From JADZGC01 sp964391595 (GTDB lineage: Bacteria > Patescibacteriota > Saccharimonadia > CAILAD01 > GCA-016700035): DNA of 64,000 nucleotides. Below are positions 1 through 8,183 of the stretch, piece after piece (within the stretch, counting starts at the first letter, position 1; every line of letters starts with the position of its first letter). The stretch is taken from the NCBI GenBank assembly GCA_964391595.1, contig CAYMMM010000001.1:1-64000 (forward strand), in the 5' to 3' direction. Under the pieces are notes generated by a model, which saw nothing but the letters and a program-made list of their open reading frames with translations, was not told where the DNA came from and ran no database searches. Made by a program: the position numbers and the translations under genes.

Positions 1-483
1 TCCCCGGACGCCCCGCGCCCGCTCAGCGTCAAGTTGGCGAGCGCCACGTCGCGGATGGCTGGTCCGATCGGCACCACGATCTACCCCGTTGGCATGAACC
101 GATCGTTCCCTGGCCTCAACTCAGTGACCATCCAGTTCTCCAACTACCGCACTCAGCAGGTCAAGCGTTTCCTGGACGAGCACGGGTCGCTTACCGCTGT
201 TCTAGCAGGCGGTGCGGCTACGGCTTTTTGCGCCTTGCTTGCTGTGCCGTTGGTGGTCGTGGCGACACCCGTCGTCGCAGCAGTCGTTGCCGCCATTCTC
301 GGGCCGACGTGTGGGACCTTCATCCTGGCGAACTGGGGGCAGATCGATGATGCGATGCGCCACGTCAAGCTTCAGCGTAAGCCGACCTCATATCGGCGAG
401 CGCAGTGTCTTCAGTTCAACGTCTACAACCTGTGGAACATGGGTTTCATCACGACGTTCGATCATGCCCGGTGTGTCCGATGA
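1..483 (+). CDS. Hypothetical protein, G+C-rich, probably 5'-partial
   Basis: I do not recognise this protein. The frame is open to the left edge of the window, so the true start may lie outside; the first candidate starts inside are TTG at 34 and ATG at 55, neither with a clear ribosome binding site. The middle of the protein (about residues 52-90 from the TTG) is a long Ala/Val/Leu-rich hydrophobic stretch, enough for one long or two short membrane segments. The C-terminal part is polar, with several Arg and Lys. It shares a 4-base ATGA overlap with the next small gene, so the two are probably translated together. Base composition is clearly richer in G+C than the housekeeping genes that follow, which hints at transfer. 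Confidence 0.5.
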   Translation, partial: SPDAPRPLSVKLASATSRMAGPIGTTIYPVGMNRSFPGLNSVTIQFSNYRTQQVKRFLDEHGSLTAVLAGGAATAFCALLAVPLVVVATPVVAAVVAAILGPTCGTFILANWGQIDDAMRHVKLQRKPTSYRRAQCLQFNVYNLWNMGFITTFDHARCVR

Positions 484-716
484 GTGACGCTGACCGGAAG
501 CGACTGAGTCGTCGCGCCAAGGGTCTCCTTGCCGCCTCGACGGTCTTCATCGTGGCTGTCGTAGCCGCTTTGATTGCCGACGCACATCATGCCCCGTTCT
601 ACGTGCGCATGATGCCGGCCATGGTTGTTGTCTTCGTGGACCCGGCCATCGTTGCATTCACCTGGAGCAAGCAAGCGCTCGGTGTGACGGGCGGTGCACG
701 TGAGGTGGTGAAGTAA
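480..716 (+). CDS. Small membrane protein, hypothetical (78 aa)
   Basis: The ATG at 480 overlaps the stop of the preceding gene (ATGA), which decides this start over an upstream in-frame one at 405. The product begins with a basic, polar stretch (MSDADRKRLSRRAKG) and then has two hydrophobic segments, about residues 19-37 and 45-62. It is therefore predicted to be a two-pass inner-membrane protein. No family was recognised. It has the same G+C-rich composition as the gene before it and is followed by a perfect 15-bp hairpin, so the pair looks like a small independent unit. Confidence 0.5.
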   Translation: MSDADRKRLSRRAKGLLAASTVFIVAVVAALIADAHHAPFYVRMMPAMVVVFVDPAIVAFTWSKQALGVTGGAREVVK

Positions 717-765
717 CTCGCACCCCGACCAAGATCGTCACCTAACCCCAGTAGGGTGACACCCC

Positions 766-802
766 GGGCCCGGAATCTACTCCCCCTGTAGATTCCGGGC
801 CC
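766..802 (+). terminator. Perfect 15-bp hairpin ending the small-gene pair
   Basis: A 15-base arm at 766-780 (GGGCCCGGAATCTAC) is matched exactly by its complement at 788-802, with a 7-base loop. The tail is pyrimidine-rich (TCCCCTTTATT) rather than a clean run of T, so termination may be inefficient or may need a factor. It lies between the end of the second small gene and the next promoter. Confidence 0.7.
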
Positions 803-811
803 TCCCCTTTA

Positions 812-840
812 TTGACATATTGCTACTATTCTCTTATAAA
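812..840 (+). promoter_or_regulatory. Consensus housekeeping promoter for two tiny genes
   Basis: TTGACA at 812-817 and TATAAA at 835-840 are separated by exactly 17 bases. The expected transcription start is about 847, giving a leader of roughly 40 bases that contains the AAAGGAGG ribosome binding site at 874-881. Confidence 0.8.
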
Positions 841-884
841 TAGCAGACAGAACATCCGTACCTCTCACACAGCAAAGGAGGCTG

Positions 885-1037
885 ATGGTCGAGCTTATCT
901 TGCTCGTTATAGGCATGCTTCTTTGCTGGCGTGCTATCAAGGAGGTCATTGGCTGTCTCGTGCGTCTCATGATGTTTGGGGCAGGCATCGCACTCGTACT
1001 TATCGCGCTGAGCCATATCGGCGTAACACATGCGTGA
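885..1037 (+). CDS. Small membrane protein (50 aa)
   Basis: ATG at 885 follows a near-perfect Shine-Dalgarno (AAAGGAGG, 874-881) with a short 3-base gap. The 50-residue product (MVELILLVIGMLLCW...) has two hydrophobic segments, about residues 2-16 and 28-42, with a charged turn (RAIKE) between them. No family was recognised. The strong promoter and ribosome binding site argue that it is expressed despite its size. It precedes the Cys-rich mini-protein gene by 20 bases and probably shares its transcript. Confidence 0.6.
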   Translation: MVELILLVIGMLLCWRAIKEVIGCLVRLMMFGAGIALVLIALSHIGVTHA

Positions 1038-1057
1038 AACACTAGGGGTTGATTGAA

Positions 1058-1210
1058 GTGTCAGACAGCAAGTGTGATCGTTGTTTTGGTCCCATAGAGG
1101 ACTGTTCCTACTGCAATGGCAAGGGCTGCAACTCTTGCTACAAGGGCAAGGTATGTAAGGATGGTTGCCCCGGCTCCTCGGGTGGTAAGTGGTGGAGCCG
1201 CCGCCCGTAA
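1058..1210 (+). CDS. Cysteine-rich mini-protein (50 aa), probable zinc binder
   Basis: A GTG-started frame encodes 50 residues with eight cysteines, at positions 6, 9, 16, 19, 24, 27, 33 and 37. They form CDRC, CSYC, CNSC and a C-x3-C pair, and the central part (CSYCNGKGCNSC) recalls the CxxCxGxG repeats of the DnaJ zinc finger. There are enough ligands for two zinc sites. The C-terminus is Gly/Ser-rich and ends in WWSRRP. A purine-rich AGGGG lies about 10 bases upstream of the start. The gene ends just before a strong intrinsic terminator and appears co-transcribed with the small membrane protein at 885. The function is unknown; zinc binding is an inference from the cysteine spacing. Confidence 0.6.
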   Translation: MSDSKCDRCFGPIEDCSYCNGKGCNSCYKGKVCKDGCPGSSGGKWWSRRP

Positions 1211-1232
1211 TGTCGTTCTTGCATCCATTATC

Positions 1233-1264
1233 CCCCGTACCCTACCACTGGTACGGGGTTTTTT
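1233..1264 (+). terminator. Intrinsic terminator of the small-gene transcript
   Basis: CCCCGTACC (1233-1241) pairs with GGTACGGGG (1250-1258) and is followed by six T. The T run reaches into the last bases of the convergent cysS gene. Confidence 0.9.
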
Positions 1265-2642
1265 ATGTAGTAATCTCCCAGATGATCATGCCGTTCTTAG
1301 TGTCTTCGACACCAACACCCAGTCGGTGAAGATTATCTCGGATTTTGTCACTGCGCGCAAAGTCCTTTTCTTTCCTTACTTGCATGCGATTTTCGATCAG
1401 CTGCATGATGGATTCATCGAGTGTGAGATTGCGTAGGCCGAGAAATAGTTGAATCCCAAGTACATCATCGACGTGATGCGCAAAGGCGAGCATATCTTGG
1501 CTGAAGTCTTGTGATCGTTCCGCCTCAGCGATGACCGCTAGAGCTTCTGGTGTGTTCAAATCATCTGCCATCGAAGTATCAAATCTGTTCATAAGATCGG
1601 CAGCGAGTTTTGATTTTTGATCTTGGGTATTGTTCATAAGCTTACTCGCCCATTCGCGTAATGCATTGCGGCGCCGACTTGCCGCATGAACGGTATCCTC
1701 CGTGTAGTCCATTTGATTGCGATACTGCCCAGAGAGGATGAATAGTCGAAAAGCGAGCGGCTCCTTGATGGCATCAAGCTTTAAGAAATTTCCGAGACTT
1801 TTACTCATTTTTTCGGACTCAACATTGAGAAACTCATTGTGTAGCCAGTATCGCGCGAGTTCCCCGCCATTTTGTGCGATCTCATTTTCATGGTGAGGAA
1901 ATTTGAGGTCGATTCCGCCTGTGTGAATATCGAAGGTATGGCCGAGATATTTGGTGCTCATTGCGGAGCATTCGATGTGCCACCCTGGACGTCCTCGCAG
2001 ATTTTCACCTTTGAGATCAAAATCCCAAGCGGGCTCGCCTGACTTTTCGGCCTTCCAGAGTGCGAAATCCCCCGCACCAACTTTTTGGTCTTGGTCGTCA
2101 ATACGTGCATGTCTTTCGGCCTCTGCAGCGATATGCACGAGCCGACCATAGGCTTTGCCCGACTTGGCGTATTCGTCGAGAGAAAAATAGACGCTACCTT
2201 CTGCAATGTATGCAATGCCCTCGTCGATGAGCTGTGTGATCATCGCTTGCATCTCCTCGATATGCTCCGTCGCACGTGGGAGTGTTGCAATATCGGTTAG
2301 GTTGACTCCGACCTTTTGCAGATCCTGCTTAAAGGCCGCGAGATATTTTTTTGTAAGGAGTTCAAGCGCCTCATGAGGTGCTTCTCCTGGGTGCTCTTCG
2401 CGAGCTCGAGCGATCATCTTGTCATCGATGTCGGTTATGTTCATGACCCATCGTACATCATACCCGCCAATGTGGCGTAGGACACGCTGGACCGTATCAG
2501 CCGTGATGAATGCTCTGAGATTACCGATGTGCGCATGGTCATACACCGTTGGTCCGCATGAATACATAGTCACAAGATCAGGAGCAAGTGGTTCGAATTG
2601 CTCTTTAGTTTTATGGAGTGAATTGTAAAGTGAAATTGTCAT
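1263..2642 (-). CDS. cysS: Cysteinyl-tRNA synthetase
   Basis: This class I aminoacyl-tRNA synthetase charges tRNA-Cys in the cytoplasm. The 459-residue length is normal for the family. The catalytic HIGN motif is at residues 38-41, just after the zinc-binding Cys29 (YSCGP). The other zinc-site elements (GWHIEC and HHENE) are present, and the KMSKS loop (EKMSKSLGN) lies near residue 270. It is the last gene of a minus-strand operon, and its ATG overlaps the stop of the exonuclease gene by 4 bases. The 3' end abuts the plus-strand terminator at 1233-1264. Nothing is missing, so it should be a functional essential enzyme. Confidence 0.98.
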   Translation of the reverse strand: MTISLYNSLHKTKEQFEPLAPDLVTMYSCGPTVYDHAHIGNLRAFITADTVQRVLRHIGGYDVRWVMNITDIDDKMIARAREEHPGEAPHEALELLTKKYLAAFKQDLQKVGVNLTDIATLPRATEHIEEMQAMITQLIDEGIAYIAEGSVYFSLDEYAKSGKAYGRLVHIAAEAERHARIDDQDQKVGAGDFALWKAEKSGEPAWDFDLKGENLRGRPGWHIECSAMSTKYLGHTFDIHTGGIDLKFPHHENEIAQNGGELARYWLHNEFLNVESEKMSKSLGNFLKLDAIKEPLAFRLFILSGQYRNQMDYTEDTVHAASRRRNALREWASKLMNNTQDQKSKLAADLMNRFDTSMADDLNTPEALAVIAEAERSQDFSQDMLAFAHHVDDVLGIQLFLGLRNLTLDESIMQLIENRMQVRKEKDFARSDKIRDNLHRLGVGVEDTKNGMIIWEITT

Positions 2643-3223
2643 GGAGTGAGTGGTTCTCGATTAATGATTGCGCGCAATACCTCTGCTGTACGACGACAAT
2701 CATCAAGTGCATTATGCGCACCGCGAGCATCTTGCCCAAAAAGGCGGAAGGTTTCTTCCGAGCGTACCACCTCTGGGTGTCCTTGTTCGCAGAGATAAGT
2801 ATACGCAAGGGTCCACACGTCGATGTGGTGATAATCATACATGGTTTCGCGACGGTGTAGTGCACGCAAAAATGCATCCAGCCAAGCTCGGTCAAAACTC
2901 ACATTCCACGAAGCCAAGTATACGTCTGTACCAAAGGCCTCAATGAAGTCTCTAGCTACTTGCTTCGAGCTCGGTGCATTTTTAACCCGTTCGGCCGTGA
3001 TGTCGGTGTGCTCGAGTACCCACGCATCAAGGCGAGCTGGGTCGGCTTGAATATCACTAAGGAAATGGTGCTTTTCGGCAAGAGTTTTCCTATCAAGCAG
3101 TACTGCTCCGAGCTGCGTTGGGTCTCCTGGATCGATGACGTCATTTGTCTCGGTATCGCGCGTAAAACCTGTGCTCTCGAAATCAATGAGCAGAATGTCT
3201 TTTGAGAAGCCTGCAAAAGTCAT
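2639..3223 (-). CDS. DEDDh-family 3'-5' exonuclease (DnaQ/RNase T-like)
   Basis: The protein has the three exonuclease motifs of the DnaQ superfamily. Exo I is IDFEST, with metal ligands Asp14 and Glu16; Exo II carries Asp111 in SFDRAW; Exo III has His170 and Asp174 in HNALDD, which makes it DEDDh type. At 194 residues it is a single-domain enzyme without a polymerase. Family members proofread DNA or trim RNA ends, and the sequence does not say which. It overlaps recR upstream and cysS downstream by 4 bases each, so it is translationally coupled within a ybaB-recR-exo-cysS operon. A role in repair or recombination clean-up with RecR is possible but only inferred from the neighbourhood. Confidence 0.85.
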   Translation of the reverse strand: MTFAGFSKDILLIDFESTGFTRDTETNDVIDPGDPTQLGAVLLDRKTLAEKHHFLSDIQADPARLDAWVLEHTDITAERVKNAPSSKQVARDFIEAFGTDVYLASWNVSFDRAWLDAFLRALHRRETMYDYHHIDVWTLAYTYLCEQGHPEVVRSEETFRLFGQDARGAHNALDDCRRTAEVLRAIINREPLTP

Positions 3224-3822
3224 ACCTGCACCTCGGTTCTACCTGATAGTGCTCGTGAGAGCGTGACTTGGTCGGCATACTCGACATCGGCGCCGACTGG
3301 CATGCCTTGTGCTAGTCGGGTGACGCGTATTGGCTTATCGTTGAGCTGTTTGGCGATATACATGGCGGTGGTTTCTCCTTCTACGGTTGCGTTGGTGGCA
3401 AGAATAATCTCAGTTGGATCGGCGGCGGCGATGCGTGTCAGGAGAGTATCGATTTTGAGCTGACTCGGGCCTATGCCGTCTATCGGACTAAGTAGCCCGT
3501 GCAGTACGTGGTAGCGGCCACGAAATGATCCAGTGCGCTCGAGTGCGACTATGTCGAGCGGTTGAGCAACTACTGCAATGATAGCATCTTCCCTGCTTTG
3601 ATCCTGACATAGCGCACACAGTTCGCTGGTGGCGAAACTATGACATTGAGCACAAAACTGTAAACCCTCGCGCAATGTCGTCAGTGACTCTCCGAGTCGT
3701 TTAGGGTCACCGAAGCGGACAAGATACATAGTTAAACGCTCGGCAGTTTTGGGGCCGACTGATGGTAGTTTTGCAAACTCCTCGATTGTGTTGAGAATTT
3801 GCTTTGGCAGGATCTGAGTCAC
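3220..3822 (-). CDS. recR: Recombination mediator RecR
   Basis: RecR acts with RecF and RecO to load RecA at gaps in DNA. The 200-residue length is typical. The N-terminal helix-hairpin-helix (LPSVGPKTAERL, about residues 19-30) is followed by a four-cysteine zinc finger (Cys57, Cys60, Cys69, Cys72) and a Toprim domain from about residue 80. The conserved C-terminal segment (RLAQGMPVG) is also present. The pairing of ybaB and recR is widespread in bacteria. The gene overlaps the exonuclease by 4 bases. Confidence 0.97.
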   Translation of the reverse strand: MTQILPKQILNTIEEFAKLPSVGPKTAERLTMYLVRFGDPKRLGESLTTLREGLQFCAQCHSFATSELCALCQDQSREDAIIAVVAQPLDIVALERTGSFRGRYHVLHGLLSPIDGIGPSQLKIDTLLTRIAAADPTEIILATNATVEGETTAMYIAKQLNDKPIRVTRLAQGMPVGADVEYADQVTLSRALSGRTEVQV

Positions 3823-3851
3823 GCGCGCTGCTCCTGATTTATACTTTAGGT

Positions 3852-4139
3852 CTAGAGGCCTGGGATCTTCAAATCGCCCATGCGGCCTTTCATTTTTTCG
3901 GCGACTTCACGTTGGAGTGTGCCCATGGCTTGATTAATAGCAGACTCAATCAGCTTCTCGAGGCGCGGAAGATCTTCGATATCAAATTTATCTTTGTCGA
4001 GCTTCACGCTGGTGACTTTCTGTTCGCCATTTACCACGACAACCACTGCACCGTTGCCGGCATCAGCCTCTACTTCAACTTGCTTGAGCTCTTTCTGGAG
4101 CTTACGCAGTTCATTCATAGCTTTTACTTGTTCGAGCAT
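3852..4139 (-). CDS. ybaB: YbaB/EbfC family nucleoid-associated protein
   Basis: This 95-residue protein has the YbaB/EbfC pattern: an N-terminal amphipathic helix rich in Lys and Glu (LRKLQKELKQVEVE), a central beta region (VVNGEQKVTSVKLDK) and a C-terminal helix ending with a Met-rich tail (KMKGRMGDLKIPGL). Family members form dimers that bind DNA without a strict sequence. It lies 29 bases upstream of recR, the usual partner. A GGAGA ribosome binding site precedes the start, and a TACAAT-like -10 box lies about 40 bases upstream, so the operon probably begins here. Confidence 0.92.
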   Translation of the reverse strand: MLEQVKAMNELRKLQKELKQVEVEADAGNGAVVVVVNGEQKVTSVKLDKDKFDIEDLPRLEKLIESAINQAMGTLQREVAEKMKGRMGDLKIPGL

Positions 4140-4190
4140 ACTTGTATCTCCTCTAATCAGATACTGTCTATTGTACCGCAGATCGAGAAA

Positions 4191-5777
4191 TTATTGCACT
4201 CGGTAGAGGCGAGCTTCGGATGAATTGGTTTTGACCTGATCAAGCTGTTGCCAGTTTGCCGGCAATGTCTTCCAGTATTTCTGCTCGCCAGGCTTCCCAA
4301 TCATCCAGAGGCGTCCGTTGGTTGGCTTGACGGTCGAAAGGTCATCTACATATATGTTATCAGCGCGATCATAGAGGAGGCTTGATTCTCCGTAGCCATT
4401 TGGTTTGCCGTATGACGTACTTGAAGTATTAAGGAGTAATGTTGGCCTTGGAGCGATGCGAATATTTGCGTCATTTGACTGCTCTGGCTTGAAGGAATTG
4501 TGAAGGTCTGCGCAGGTCTCGCAGTAATAGCTAAAGTCGAAGTACGTGTAGAGTTCGGCCGACATAACTGCATCGCCAGTCTGGCGCTGTTTGCCGACGT
4601 ATTCCCCGACTACCTTCATCGAGTGGGTGGCTTGTCGGGCTACATTGCCTACGCCGATGCCACAAACGATCAACACTCCGATGAGCGTCGCAGCTCCTGT
4701 GGCTTGGTGTTGGCGAATGAGACGTGTTAGAGCAATGCCGAGTAGGATGTACATACCATTTGCTGCAAAGACAAGATAGCGATCTTGATATATTGGCTTC
4801 ATGATCGATACGGCGATCGTTGCGCCAATCGGTAGTACGGTATACCAGAAAAGAGCGCGAATTTCCTTATGTTCGTGTTTATGGAGCCAAGAAATCCACA
4901 TGACGAGTCCGATCACGATGCCTGGGACTGCCCAGAATACAAATGGAGGGAGTGCCATAGCATCGGTAAAGGTTAAGTTTTGCCAGATACTCTTAGGGAG
5001 TGTGTAGAGCGTAGTAGCGGGTATCCAGCTGATGCCTTGGCCGCGGGAGAACTGCCCGTAGAAGGCAGGTAGCCAAGGGAGCCAGAGGACGATGACGGTT
5101 AGATTTGTAAGCCACCAATCTGTGCGCAGCCAATGGCTTTTCCCGATTCGCCACTTCCAAGGGCGTTCGAGTGACATGAGGTAGAGCCAATGGGCTGCGA
5201 TTGCAAAGACCGTAAAGTAATGCGTGTAGAGCCCGGCTGCCATCGCGAGTGCGTACACCGACCACCATCGCCAATTGGTGTGCGCGTGCTCAGTAGCTCG
5301 TAAGAGAGCAAATGTACCGCCAAGCAAAAAGAGACCAAGTAGCCCATACATTCGTGCTTCCTGACTGTAGCGAACGAGCATCGGTGCGACTGCCAGAATG
5401 CTCAAGCTGATCGTGGCTGCCGCCCGACCAAAATATCGCTTAACCAGCAAGTATCCGATGTAAATTGTGGCGATGCCGGCCACAGCACTCATGCTGCGTA
5501 CAGCTAGTGTGCTGGTGCCGAACAGCCGCATCCAATAATGAAGGAGCTCGTAATACAGTGGTGGGTGTACGTCGCGAGCAGAACCCGCCCAAATCTCAGC
5601 AGGCGTGCGCGATGAAAGCATTACTGTGAAGCCTTCGTCGTGCCAAATGCTCGCCTTGGTGATGGTGGTGAAGCGTGCAAGTGCTGCGACGAGGAGCAGG
5701 CAGCTTACCACCCAACGCTCAGGGAGTCGCGATATGAAAGAAAGGTCTGAGAGCTTATTGCGTCTTGTATGGCTCAT
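4191..5777 (-). CDS. GT-C membrane glycosyltransferase (PMT_2/ArnT-like)
   Basis: A 528-residue integral membrane protein with about ten hydrophobic segments. It carries the GT-C hallmarks: an acidic pair in the first extracellular loop (WHDEGF, about residues 44-49) and a downstream HPPLYY loop. Enzymes of this superfamily move sugars from polyprenyl-phosphate carriers to lipids or proteins on the outer side of the membrane. The soluble C-terminal part (from about residue 400) is probably an extracytoplasmic domain. Its first 23 bases overlap the end of the GT2 gene, and it closes the gtrA operon, so its donor is probably made by the GT2 and flipped by GtrA. The acceptor cannot be read from the sequence. 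Confidence 0.85.
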   Translation of the reverse strand: MSHTRRNKLSDLSFISRLPERWVVSCLLLVAALARFTTITKASIWHDEGFTVMLSSRTPAEIWAGSARDVHPPLYYELLHYWMRLFGTSTLAVRSMSAVAGIATIYIGYLLVKRYFGRAAATISLSILAVAPMLVRYSQEARMYGLLGLFLLGGTFALLRATEHAHTNWRWWSVYALAMAAGLYTHYFTVFAIAAHWLYLMSLERPWKWRIGKSHWLRTDWWLTNLTVIVLWLPWLPAFYGQFSRGQGISWIPATTLYTLPKSIWQNLTFTDAMALPPFVFWAVPGIVIGLVMWISWLHKHEHKEIRALFWYTVLPIGATIAVSIMKPIYQDRYLVFAANGMYILLGIALTRLIRQHQATGAATLIGVLIVCGIGVGNVARQATHSMKVVGEYVGKQRQTGDAVMSAELYTYFDFSYYCETCADLHNSFKPEQSNDANIRIAPRPTLLLNTSSTSYGKPNGYGESSLLYDRADNIYVDDLSTVKPTNGRLWMIGKPGEQKYWKTLPANWQQLDQVKTNSSEARLYRVQ

Positions 5778-6552
5778 AGCGAAAGTGTGTCTTTTTATAC
5801 TTACCAGTCAGCAGGCCAAGTTTGATCGTTATTAGGTCAAAAAATACCTGTAGTGCTACTTTGATTGACTTAAGCTTGGAGCCACTTGAGATTTTTGAGC
5901 CCTCGACGACGTCTTTCCAGTCTGGGACTTCGATAAGCTCAATACTATAGCCGAGCTTGCGTGCAAGAGCCAGTATTTCAAGATCGAATCCCCAGCCTAA
6001 AATCCGTTGTCTTCCAAAAAGCTCGTGAGCGGTTTGTCTTTCAAAAGCTTTAAACCCACATTGGGTGTCTGATATCCCCGGTACGAGGAGTGTTTGTGCG
6101 AGCCAGTTTCCGAAGGTAGAGATGAACTTACGGATGCCGGTGTGTGAATCTTCTAGGTTTCGAATGCATATACCAACCTGTCTTTTTTGTTCGATGAGCT
6201 GATATACGTCCTCGAGGTATTTTAGGGGTGTCGCTAGGTCCGCATCCATGAACATGACATACTCCCCGCGCGCGGCAAAGATGCCATCACGTACTTGCTT
6301 GCCTTTATTGTTTCCCTTGATTATGCCTGGACCTGTTTGAAGAAACTTGAACGATGTGAAGTGCTTACTTTCTGCTCTAGCTACTTTTTCGGTTTGATCA
6401 CTGGACATGGCGTCGACAACAATTACTTCTGCATCGTGCGCGTGTTCCTTGAGATACGTAGCAAGTGCCTTAAGGGTTGCACCAATACGTTTCTCTTCAT
6501 TCAAAGTTGGGATGAGTATACTAAGCGTTGGCTTCCCAGCACGGGCATTCAT
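5755..6552 (-). CDS. GT2 glycosyltransferase, dolichyl-phosphate glucose/mannose synthase-like
   Basis: This 265-residue protein has a GT-A fold: an N-terminal nucleotide-binding segment (SILIPTLNEEKRIG), a DxD metal site (MDADLATP, about residues 120-127) and the DTQCGFKAF motif seen in polyprenyl-phosphate glycosyltransferases. It should load a sugar onto undecaprenyl phosphate on the cytoplasmic side. It lacks long membrane helices; only a weak hydrophobic stretch is present near the C-terminus. It overlaps both neighbours and sits between two GT-C enzymes in the gtrA operon, which fits carrier loading, flipping and transfer. Confidence 0.88.
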   Translation of the reverse strand: MNARAGKPTLSILIPTLNEEKRIGATLKALATYLKEHAHDAEVIVVDAMSSDQTEKVARAESKHFTSFKFLQTGPGIIKGNNKGKQVRDGIFAARGEYVMFMDADLATPLKYLEDVYQLIEQKRQVGICIRNLEDSHTGIRKFISTFGNWLAQTLLVPGISDTQCGFKAFERQTAHELFGRQRILGWGFDLEILALARKLGYSIELIEVPDWKDVVEGSKISSGSKLKSIKVALQVFFDLITIKLGLLTGKYKKTHFRYEPYKTQ

Positions 6553-8183
6553 CGGTTGACCTCGACCGTGTAGAAGAGTGTTCGCTGTGGGAAGCTCGGC
6601 GAAGTGATCGCTTTGACTGGAGCAGCTGGGTACTTTGCCTTGAGGGTATCAAGTACGTATTGTCTGTGCTCGTTGTTTTGCACGAAGAAGATAGTAGGGT
6701 CTTGTGAAAGTGGTACTGATTTGACTTGCTCCCATTCGAGCCGCTTCCAGCCAGAACCGCGATCGAGCCCAAAGCCATCATCGATGTTGTATTTGTAATC
6801 GGATTTTATGCGTGTCAGATAATCAAAACTACGGATAGAATATCCATCTACGACTAGATATGTGGTGGGCTGGCTTGAGCCCTTGAGGGTCGTGTTGTAG
6901 AGCTTGGCCATTTCTGACATATCTTCAGCATACGCATCGTATGTCTGGACATCCCCCGCCCACGCCACGAAGTATGCTTTATAGCTCTGTGCCAGTGTGG
7001 CTGCGAGGAGTATCAGTATAAATGTGAGCCCGACGTTGCGTGCAATTGAGTTGATTGGGAATATCGTATACCACCTACCGATAAAGTATGACAAGCCGAC
7101 AGCCGCCAATATCATTACTGCCGGAGATGAGCCGATCGATCGTAGGCCGTGTGGCAGACCTTCCGCTGTGAGTGCAGCCGGCAACATCATGGCTGCAAAG
7201 ATACCTAAGAGTGCCACATACCGCGAATGTCGTAAAGCGTACAGAGATATAAGTATGCCTAGGATAAACATAATGCCTACGAATGTATTCAGGTATGGTT
7301 CTGCAGGGATGTTGTGGCGTGGATTTGTGTCTCCAGCGAAATTGTATTGCAAGAGAGTCTTGGACACGCTGTCTGCAAGCGTCTGTATTGGTTTGCCTTT
7401 GTTCAGCTCTTTATTGAGGAAGCTGGTAGCACCGGCGCGTGCTGCGGCATCTTTGTGGGTTATGCCATATATACCAAGCGGGGCAAGTACCACGAGACAT
7501 GCAATCAGCCCACTTCCAACCTGCCTCCAATGTGACTGCAAGAATGTGCGCCTAAAGAGTGCTATGTATATGAGGAGTCCTACCACTGCAGCAATCATGA
7601 GCTGAAATGCAGTATACGTGTAGGCTCCGAGACCCAAAAAAATTCCAGCGCCAATGAAGTAATGCATCTGCTTGGTCTTGTAGGCACGGCCACCGAAGTA
7701 TGCCACGAGTGAGACCATGAGCGCTGTCATGCTGGCGCGAAAGCCATCTCGAGAAATGACTACTACCCAGGGATTAATCGCCATGAAGAATGCTGCCAAT
7801 AAGCCTACTCGACGGCCGAACCAGTCAGTTCCCCAATAGTATACAGCAATGACAGCGAGGACACCGATCGTAGCCGGCGCGATGCGCAATGCCAGGATGG
7901 TGTTGCCCATAAGCCATACGAAGATAGCCTGAAGGAAAAAGAAAAGTGATTCTCGCGGACCATTTGTTGCATACAGGGGCCGAATGTCGCGACTAAAGAT
8001 ACGGAAGATATCCTGCCCGTTCGCAGCTTCGTCTGGGTGAAGGCCTGGTGGAAGCTGATCGAGTTGGTAAAAGCGGAAAAAAATTGCAAGCAGCACGATA
8101 GTCGCCAGTACAATCCATGTGCCGTATTTGGCGATAAAGTGTTGTTGTTTGGTGGCCTTCTTCGGCTTCGGTCCAGGAGCCAT
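6549..8183 (-). CDS. GT-C membrane glycosyltransferase (PMT_2-like), second copy
   Basis: A 544-residue multi-pass membrane protein with a Lys-rich cytoplasmic N-terminus (MAPGPKPKKATKQQ), one helix, then the periplasmic LHPDEA motif (about residues 58-63) that supplies the acidic residue of GT-C enzymes. Around ten further helices follow, and a soluble C-terminal region of about 130 residues. It differs clearly in sequence from the other GT-C gene of this operon, so the two probably transfer different sugars or use different acceptors. It overlaps the GT2 gene by 4 bases and GtrA by 1 base. Confidence 0.82.
   Translation of the reverse strand: MAPGPKPKKATKQQHFIAKYGTWIVLATIVLLAIFFRFYQLDQLPPGLHPDEAANGQDIFRIFSRDIRPLYATNGPRESLFFFLQAIFVWLMGNTILALRIAPATIGVLAVIAVYYWGTDWFGRRVGLLAAFFMAINPWVVVISRDGFRASMTALMVSLVAYFGGRAYKTKQMHYFIGAGIFLGLGAYTYTAFQLMIAAVVGLLIYIALFRRTFLQSHWRQVGSGLIACLVVLAPLGIYGITHKDAAARAGATSFLNKELNKGKPIQTLADSVSKTLLQYNFAGDTNPRHNIPAEPYLNTFVGIMFILGILISLYALRHSRYVALLGIFAAMMLPAALTAEGLPHGLRSIGSSPAVMILAAVGLSYFIGRWYTIFPINSIARNVGLTFILILLAATLAQSYKAYFVAWAGDVQTYDAYAEDMSEMAKLYNTTLKGSSQPTTYLVVDGYSIRSFDYLTRIKSDYKYNIDDGFGLDRGSGWKRLEWEQVKSVPLSQDPTIFFVQNNEHRQYVLDTLKAKYPAAPVKAITSPSFPQRTLFYTVEVNR

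Noticed and set aside
1116..1436. A plus-strand frame over the Cys-rich mini-gene and the end of cysS
   Set aside because: It runs through the intrinsic terminator at 1233-1264 and antisense to conserved cysS codons.
6997..7605. A 202-codon plus-strand frame inside the second GT-C gene
   Set aside because: Antisense shadow of a long membrane protein; unpatterned composition.
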